From Streptomyces sp. A1136 (GTDB lineage Bacteria > Actinomycetota > Actinomycetes > Streptomycetales > Streptomycetaceae): DNA of 64,000 nt. Made by a program: the position numbers and the translations under genes. The stretch spans positions 62,001 to 126,000 of the forward strand of contig NZ_SSBJ01000023.1 of assembly GCF_004795055.1 (NCBI RefSeq). The letters run 5' to 3'. Shown in pieces: positions 58,672-64,000 of the stretch (within the stretch, counting starts at the first letter, position 1; the number at the start of each line of letters is the position of its first letter). Under the pieces are notes generated by a model. It was not told the origin of the DNA. It saw nothing but the letters and a program-made list of their open reading frames with translations, and did no database searches.

Positions 58672-60120
58672 TCAGCGGCGTCGCGCCGTCACCCCGGTGA
58701 CGCCGACGAGCAGCCCGAGCGCTCCGATCGCCGTCACCAGGACCAGCGCGGGCCGGCACGCCGCGAAGGACTCGGCGGCCGAGGCCCCGGGGACCGCTTC
58801 GTGGCCGGCGAGCAGGGCGGCGACCAGCGACAGCACCAAGGCCGCGCCCATCTGGACGGCGGTCTGGTACAGACCGGTGGCCGCCCCCCGTTCGGCGGGC
58901 GCCAGCTGCGAGGTCGCCTGCATGTTGAGCGCGGCGAAGGACAGCACGAAACCCGCCCCCACCAGCAGCAGGGTGGGCAGCAGACTCTCCGCGTAGCCGA
59001 CCGGCCACGTCTGACGCAGTTGCAGCACGTAGCCGACCAGGGGCAGGAGCGCGCCGGCCGCGATCAGCCGGGGCGCGCCGTAGCGCGCGACGATCCGCCC
59101 GGACAGCAGCGCGGTCACCATGAGCGGCGCCGCGGCCGGTACGAAGGCGAGCGCCGTGCGCAGCGGTGACCAGCCCGCGAGGGTCTGGAGCTGGTAGGTG
59201 GCGACGAACAGCAGCCCCAGGTACGAGCCGTTGAGGGCGGCTGCGCCGAGCGCCGAGCGCACCATCGCGGCGTTGCGGAACGCCTCGAACCGCACCAGCG
59301 GATCCGCGGTGCGGCGTTCCACCACGACGAACGACGCGAGCAACGCCGCGGCGACGCACAGCATCCCCGAGGAACGCGGATCGGCCCATCCGTGCACCGG
59401 CACCGCGACGATGCCCTGCACCAGAGCGAGCAGCCCACCCAGGAAGGTGGCCGCGCCCGCCAGGTCGTGGCCGCGGGGGACGGCCCCGCCCGGCGGCGTC
59501 GTGTCCGGTGTCGGGCCGGGGATCAACCGCAGTCCGAGCAGGAACAGGACGAGCACCACCGGGGCCGGGAAGGCGAAGGTGAGCCGCCAGCTGAATCCGG
59601 TGAGCCAGCCGGACAGCAGGAGACCCGCGGTGAAACCGCTGGCCCCGAAGAGGGTGTAGACGGACAGCGCCCGGTCGCGGGGCGGCCCTTCGGGGAAGGT
59701 GGTGGAGATGATGGCGAGCCCGGTGGGCGCGGTCAGCGCCGCGCAGAAGCCCTTCACCAGCCGGGTCGCGACGAGCAACCAGGGATCCTCGGCCAGTGCG
59801 CCGACCAGGGACGCCGCGGCGAAGCCGAGGAGGGCGGCGAGATAGACCCGGCGCCGTCCCAGCAGTGCGACGATGCGGGCGCCGAACAGCATGAGCCCAC
59901 CGAAGCCGACGGCGAAGCCCGTCATCATCCACTGCACGGTGGTCAGCCGCAGTGAGAGGTCCGTGGCGATCGAGGGCAGTGCCACGACCGCCACGGACAC
60001 TTCGAGTGCGTCGATGAGCATGTTGCCCGCGAGGACGAACAGCAGCCCCCACAGCCTGAGGCTCCACCGCTCGACGGGCACCGGGGTGACGGTCTGCGGC
60101 GGGCGAAATGAGCTCTTCAC
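58672..60120 (-). CDS. MFS exporter, DHA2 type (second copy)
   Basis: 482 aa, GTG start. About fourteen hydrophobic segments. Motifs: MLFGARIVALLGRRRVYL (motif A), RLVKGFCAALTAPTGLAI, and SGFTAGLLLSGWLTGFSWR (motif C type). It is a close structural analogue of, but clearly different from, the DHA2 transporter at 29.3 kb. In the polyketide gene row it is the likely exporter and self-resistance protein. Confidence 0.88.
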   Translation of the reverse strand: MKSSFRPPQTVTPVPVERWSLRLWGLLFVLAGNMLIDALEVSVAVVALPSIATDLSLRLTTVQWMMTGFAVGFGGLMLFGARIVALLGRRRVYLAALLGFAAASLVGALAEDPWLLVATRLVKGFCAALTAPTGLAIISTTFPEGPPRDRALSVYTLFGASGFTAGLLLSGWLTGFSWRLTFAFPAPVVLVLFLLGLRLIPGPTPDTTPPGGAVPRGHDLAGAATFLGGLLALVQGIVAVPVHGWADPRSSGMLCVAAALLASFVVVERRTADPLVRFEAFRNAAMVRSALGAAALNGSYLGLLFVATYQLQTLAGWSPLRTALAFVPAAAPLMVTALLSGRIVARYGAPRLIAAGALLPLVGYVLQLRQTWPVGYAESLLPTLLLVGAGFVLSFAALNMQATSQLAPAERGAATGLYQTAVQMGAALVLSLVAALLAGHEAVPGASAAESFAACRPALVLVTAIGALGLLVGVTGVTARRR

Positions 60121-60213
60121 GGTGCTGCGCTCCAGCTCGTGGGGGTTGTCGTACGGGGCCTCGTGCCGCGCGGGGGACGAGCCCGCGGCGGGTGGCGCGC
60201 CGGCGGACGGCAG

Positions 60214-62664
60214 TCAGCCGAGCAGCGTGCCGCCGCTCGCGTCGACGAACGAGCCGGTCACCCAGCGCGCGTCGTCGGAGGCGAGGAACGCGATGACGTC
60301 GGCGACGTCCTGCGGTTCACCGATCCGGTTGAAGGTCGACAGGCCCGACATGGCCTCGACGGCCTCCGGGATGTCGAACAGCGGGTTGCCGTTGCGGGTG
60401 ATACCCGGCGCCACCGAGTTGATGGTGATGTTGCGGGGGCCGAGGTACTTCGCGTAGTGCAGCGCGAGCATCTCGACCGCGCCCTTCGTCATGGCGTACG
60501 CGATCTCGTCCGGGTTGGCGAAGCGGGTCAGCCCGGAGGAGATGTTGATGATCCGGCCGCCGTCGGGGATGTTCGTGAGCGCCCGCTGGATGATGAAGAA
60601 CGGGGCCTTGGCGTTGACCGCGACAAGGCGGTCGAACTGCTCGGGGGTGGTGTCCTCGGGCTTGACCCCGCCCATCACACCCGCGTTGTTGACGAGGATG
60701 TTCAACTCGGTGGAGCCGGTGCGCTCCTTGAGGCCCTGCTCCAGTCCGAGGAACAGCTCGTGCACGTCGCCCGGTACGCCCAGTTCGGCCTGGACGGCGA
60801 AGGCGCGCCCGCCCTCCTGCTCGATCCCGGCGACGACCTCGGCCGCGGCGTCCGCGCCGGTCGCGTAGTGGACGGCGACGAGCGCGCCCTCGCGTGCCAG
60901 CCGTTCGGCGGTGGCCCGCCCCATTCCCCGGCTCGCGCCCGTGACGAGCGCCGTCTTGCCGGTCAGGTTGCCCATGTTCCTTCTCCTGCCGTTGTGTTGG
61001 TCGTACGAGTGGTGCGGCGCGGTGCGCGCGGTGGCGGGCGCGGTACTGCTCCCGGCCGTACGGGCCGGCCGGCCTGCCCCGTCCTGCCGGGCCCGCTCGC
61101 TCTGCGCGTCGGTGACGAAGAGGCGGCCGAGTTCGGCCGCCAGGCCCCGCGCCGAGTCGCCGGCCCAGGCGACGTAGCCGTCGGGCCGGACCAGCAGGGC
61201 GGCGACGCCCGAGAGCGGGCCGTCCGTCGGGGGCGCGGCGGTGACGGTGTCCAGCGTGCGCTCCCACGGGGCGGCGGCCTCGGCCAGTTCCTCCCGCAGC
61301 GCGCCGTCGTCGGTCAGCACGAGCAGCACCCCGCGCGCCGCGCGCAGCAGCGCGAGGGTGCTGACGGGACGGGGTCCCTCGCCGGCGGCGGTGGGGTGCG
61401 CGGGCCGTTTTGGGAGCAGGTGCGCGTGCGGCAGCCGCGCACCGGCCAGGGGGTGGCGGCCGGGTTCCGGACCGGCGGCGGTATCCGCGAGCGGATGGCC
61501 GGCGCCGGCCCCGGCGGCCGTGGCGGCGTAGCGGATGTCGAGACCGCTGATCATGCCCGCCAGGTGGGTGCGTACGTTCTCGTGGGCGATCAGCTCGCCC
61601 ATGACCGCCCGCAGTGACTCCGTCTCCGGGCCGCCCAGCAGGAGCCGGGCCTGGGCCCGGATGTTGGACAGCACCCGGCGGCCGACGCCGTGGCGTTCGT
61701 GGTGGTAGGAGTCGAGTAGGCCGCCGGGCGAGCGCCCGGTGGCGGAGGCCGCGAGTTTCCAGCCGAGGTTGGCCGCGTCCTGCAGACCCAGGTTCAGGGC
61801 TTGACCGCCGATCGGCATCTGCTGGTGCGCCGCGTCCCCGGCGAGCAGCACCCGCCTGTCGCGGTAGCGCACGACCTGCCGGGAGGCGTCGCCGAAGGCG
61901 TTGACCCACAGGGGGGTGCCGTGGGAGATGTCCTCGCCGGTGACGTGGTGCCATGCCGTGGTGATGTCGTCGAAGTCGGCGGCTCCGGCGCGCGGCGGAC
62001 GGCCGATCTGGTGGACCATCACGCGGGTGACGCCGTCGCCGCGGCGGGCGGCGATGGCCAGGCCGCCCGGGAGCCGCTCGAAGCGGCGGTTCCTGATCTC
62101 GATGCCGTCGATGTCGGCCCGGATCAGCTCCCGTTCGGCGGACTCGCCGGGGAAGTCGAATCCGCCCAGGCGCCGAACGGCGGACTGTTCGCCGTCGCAG
62201 CCGACGGCGTAGCGGGCGGTGACCCGGATCGGCCCGGCGGGGCCCACCGCCTCGACCTCGACGTGGTAGGGGTGCTGGCTGATGCCCGTGACCTCGTGCC
62301 CGCGGCGCAGCTCGGCGCCCAGGGCCAGGGCCCGGGCGCCCAGCAGTTCCTCGGTGCGGACCTGGGGCACCTTCCACTGTCCCGGGTAGGGACCGGGCAG
62401 GCTCAGGTCCAGGGGTATGCCGCCGAAGTGCCCCATGGGTTCGTGCGGCGGAGTACCGAGCTCCGCGAGTAGCCCGCGCTGGTCGAGGAGTTCCATGGTG
62501 CGGGCGTGGAGGGTGGAGGCGCGGGACTCCGTGGTGGGGGCGTCCCGCTGCTCCAGGACGATGACGTCGGCGCCGCCGAGCCTCAGCTCGACGGCGAGCA
62601 TCAGCCCCACCGGTCCGGCGCCGACCACGATGACATGGGTGTCAACGGCGGGTGCGACGGGCAC
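60214..62664 (-). CDS. Fused FAD monooxygenase and SDR (UrdM/PgaM-like)
   Basis: 816 aa, GTG start 4 bp after the cyclase stop. Residues about 1-530 are an aromatic-ring FAD hydroxylase: VVGAGPVGLMLAVEL, CDGEQSAVRRL (DG motif), and LLAGDAAHQQMPIGGQALNLG (GD motif). Residues about 564-816 are an SDR: TGASRGMGRAT, ILVNNAGVM, AYAMTKGAVE (YxxxK), with a Pro/Ser/Thr linker between. Such oxygenase-reductase fusions are known from angucycline pathways. An ATG at 60975 with AGGAGAAGG upstream could start a separate 253-aa reductase. Confidence 0.9.
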   Translation of the reverse strand: MPVAPAVDTHVIVVGAGPVGLMLAVELRLGGADVIVLEQRDAPTTESRASTLHARTMELLDQRGLLAELGTPPHEPMGHFGGIPLDLSLPGPYPGQWKVPQVRTEELLGARALALGAELRRGHEVTGISQHPYHVEVEAVGPAGPIRVTARYAVGCDGEQSAVRRLGGFDFPGESAERELIRADIDGIEIRNRRFERLPGGLAIAARRGDGVTRVMVHQIGRPPRAGAADFDDITTAWHHVTGEDISHGTPLWVNAFGDASRQVVRYRDRRVLLAGDAAHQQMPIGGQALNLGLQDAANLGWKLAASATGRSPGGLLDSYHHERHGVGRRVLSNIRAQARLLLGGPETESLRAVMGELIAHENVRTHLAGMISGLDIRYAATAAGAGAGHPLADTAAGPEPGRHPLAGARLPHAHLLPKRPAHPTAAGEGPRPVSTLALLRAARGVLLVLTDDGALREELAEAAAPWERTLDTVTAAPPTDGPLSGVAALLVRPDGYVAWAGDSARGLAAELGRLFVTDAQSERARQDGAGRPARTAGSSTAPATARTAPHHSYDQHNGRRRNMGNLTGKTALVTGASRGMGRATAERLAREGALVAVHYATGADAAAEVVAGIEQEGGRAFAVQAELGVPGDVHELFLGLEQGLKERTGSTELNILVNNAGVMGGVKPEDTTPEQFDRLVAVNAKAPFFIIQRALTNIPDGGRIINISSGLTRFANPDEIAYAMTKGAVEMLALHYAKYLGPRNITINSVAPGITRNGNPLFDIPEAVEAMSGLSTFNRIGEPQDVADVIAFLASDDARWVTGSFVDASGGTLLG

Positions 62665-62668
62665 GGGG

Positions 62669-63613
62669 TCAGCGCCTCGCTTCGGCGTAGCTCTTGGCGT
62701 AACCCAGCGTCGCCCGGCTGTTGGTGCTCAGGGCCGTCTGTACGTACTCGCGGGCCTCGGCGACGCCTGCGTCCGGTCCGAGGATCTTCTCGATGTTCTC
62801 GGCCCGCAGTACGACGGTGTGCTGGGAGGACGCGGCGACACCGGTGTCGGTCTCGCGGAAGGTCCAGTAGCCGGTGTGCAGGTTCATCAGCGCGGGCAGC
62901 GTGGTTTGCTTGTAGGCGATCTTCTCGCCTTCCAGGCAGACCCGGTACGACTTCGTGGTGTGCACGGAGCCGTCCTTGGCGCGGGTGTCCATCTCCAAGG
63001 TCTGGAGTCCGGGCACGTCCTCGGTGAGGCGGACGACCGCGACGTGCGGCAGGCGCTCGGACCACAGGCCGGCCTCGTTGATGAAGTCGTACACGTCCTT
63101 GGCGGACCCGTCTATCTCCACGGTGTCCTCGAAGGAGAAGGTGAGCTCCTCGGAGGCGGTGGCGAGTTCGACGTTGGTCTTGAGGGCGGCCAGTTCGGAG
63201 CGCGAGTTGCGGTCGACGGCCTCCTCGATCCACCGCAGGCCCGCGGGGTCGTCGTCGACGGCCGTGTAGTCGTGCAGCAGCCGGATCCGGGACTCGTTCT
63301 CGCCGATCGGCTCGATGATCCAGGTGCCGCCCATGGTGGCCACCGGCGGGGTGGACACCTGCTGGCGGAAGGTGATCCGAAGGCCCTCGGGGTCCAGGAC
63401 GCGGCGGGAGGTCCAGTTCTTGGCCTCGCCGTTGGCCGTGGCCCAGATCCGGATGAGTTCCTCGTCGCCCGTGCGCTCCAGGTGGTCGACGTAGATGGTC
63501 GGCGGGAAGATGCGCGGCCAGTTCGCCACGTCGGCGATCAGTCGGTAGACGGCGGCGGCGGGGGCCGAGACCGTGATCTCGTGCTCCACCTCGCGCGGGC
63601 CGGACTCAGACAT
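62669..63613 (-). CDS. Didomain aromatase/cyclase
   Basis: 314 aa. Two SRPBCC (START-like) domains in tandem: the first with VEHEITVSAPAAAVYRLIADVANWPRIFPPTIYV (quoted in part: VYRLIADVANWPRIFPP), the second with VEIDGSAKDVYDFINEAGLWSERLPHV (in part: VYDFINEAGLWSERLP). This length and layout are those of ActVII/JadD-type aromatase/cyclases, which close and aromatise the first ring of type II polyketides. The start ATG is 30 bp from the ketoreductase stop. Good evidence that the window ends in an aromatic PKS cluster. Confidence 0.92.
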   Translation of the reverse strand: MSESGPREVEHEITVSAPAAAVYRLIADVANWPRIFPPTIYVDHLERTGDEELIRIWATANGEAKNWTSRRVLDPEGLRITFRQQVSTPPVATMGGTWIIEPIGENESRIRLLHDYTAVDDDPAGLRWIEEAVDRNSRSELAALKTNVELATASEELTFSFEDTVEIDGSAKDVYDFINEAGLWSERLPHVAVVRLTEDVPGLQTLEMDTRAKDGSVHTTKSYRVCLEGEKIAYKQTTLPALMNLHTGYWTFRETDTGVAASSQHTVVLRAENIEKILGPDAGVAEAREYVQTALSTNSRATLGYAKSYAEARR

Positions 63614-63643
63614 GCTGGGGGCTCCTTGGGGTCTCAGGGGTGA

Positions 63644-64000
63644 TCAGAAGTTGCCGAGGCCGCCGCAGACGTTGAGCGCCTGTGCGGTGATGGAGGCGGC
63701 GGTGTCGGAGGCGAGGTAGCCGACCAGGCCGGCGACCTCTTCGGGGGTGGAGTAGCGGCCGAGCGGGATCTTGGAGGTGAACTTCTGCATGATCGCGTCT
63801 TCGGAGGTGTCGTACGCCGCCGCGTAGCCGGCCCGCACGCGCTGGGCCATCGGCGTCTCGACGTACCCGGGGCAGACCGCGTTGACGGTGATCCCGGTCG
63901 GGGCCAGCTCGTTGCCCAGGGCCTTGGTGAAGCCGACGACGCCGTGCTTGGAGGCGGAGTACGGGGCGCCGAGGACGACACCCTGCTTACCGGCGGTGGA
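63644..64000 (-). CDS. Type II PKS ketoreductase, 5' end outside window (partial)
   Basis: The last 118 residues are present; the gene continues past base 64000. It begins STAGKQGVVLGAPYSASKHG with the YxxxK catalytic pair and continues GITVNAVCPGYVETPMAQRV, then KIPLGRYSTPEEVAGLVGYL and ends NVCGGLGNF. This is essentially the C-terminal half of the ActIII/C9-ketoreductase family. The ketosynthase pair and minimal-PKS ACP are probably just outside the window. Confidence 0.93.
   Translation of the reverse strand, partial: STAGKQGVVLGAPYSASKHGVVGFTKALGNELAPTGITVNAVCPGYVETPMAQRVRAGYAAAYDTSEDAIMQKFTSKIPLGRYSTPEEVAGLVGYLASDTAASITAQALNVCGGLGNF

Overview
The window is high-GC DNA with GTG and ATG starts and dense ATGA, GTGA and TGATG gene overlaps. 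Together with the PH-domain membrane protein, RDD protein, CsbD-like protein and many secondary-metabolism families, this points to Streptomyces or a close relative. All calls were made by reading the sequence; no database search was possible.

Layout. (1) 1-3.8 kb: ordinary flank with an IS110 transposase remnant, two small membrane-protein genes, a tiny hydrophobic protein and a CsbD-like stress protein. (2) 4.0-27.3 kb, all on the minus strand: a hybrid NRPS/PKS operon reading MbtH, MFS exporter, NRPS (half-C, A, T, C, A, T), PKS-NRPS (KS, AT, T, Cy, A, T, C), DUF6817-like protein, NRPS (degenerate C, A, T), Fe(II)/2-oxoglutarate dioxygenase, PaaK-like adenylating enzyme, SufS-like cysteine desulfurase and type II thioesterase. 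Eye-read A-domain codes predict Cys (thiazoline) for the middle protein and Asp for the last. The dioxygenase is a SyrP-type candidate for making beta-hydroxyaspartate. (3) 27.4-53.5 kb: two divergent operons meet at 37.8-38.0 kb. Leftward genes: NagA-like amidohydrolase, formyltransferase, NDK-like protein, class III aminotransferase, BFD ferredoxin, FAD oxidoreductase, Nudix, HAD and MFS. Rightward genes: two HADs, TMP-kinase-like protein, two cupin-like proteins, Gfo/Idh oxidoreductase, SDR, PNPOx, AurF-like diiron oxygenase, nucleotidyltransferase and PqqD-like protein. These are followed by a 22-aa peptide gene, an Asn-synthetase with a PqqD-like tail and a three-gene ABC exporter. (4) 53.6-64 kb, minus strand: the edge of an aromatic type II PKS (angucycline-like) cluster with thioesterase, ACP, SnoaL-like protein, acyl-CoA carboxylase beta and epsilon, MFS, fused FAD oxygenase-SDR, aromatase/cyclase and a ketoreductase that leaves the window.

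The most notable feature is a duplicated, apparently peptide-based signalling module. At 27.6 and 52.0 kb, on the two sides of region 3, lie short genes for exported peptides of 49 and 47 aa. They differ almost throughout but both end in VIDWP. Each is followed on the same strand by a GTG-initiated XRE helix-turn-helix regulator with a TPR-like C-terminal domain, and the two regulators are paralogues. The promoter regions of both peptides and both regulators, and the divergent promoter at 37.8-38.0 kb, carry repeated TTGNCAA heptamers spaced 9-11 bp apart. This resembles the Firmicute RRNPPA (PlcR/PapR, Rgg/SHP, ComR/ComS) layout. The inference is a quorum-sensing-like circuit controlling the NRPS operon and both central operons.

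A second candidate novelty is the 22-aa peptide gene at 46.8 kb. It has its own promoter and a clear downstream hairpin with a U-rich tail, and lies between a PqqD-like recognition protein and an Asn-synthetase/PqqD fusion. That suggests an undescribed RiPP or peptide-scaffold pathway.
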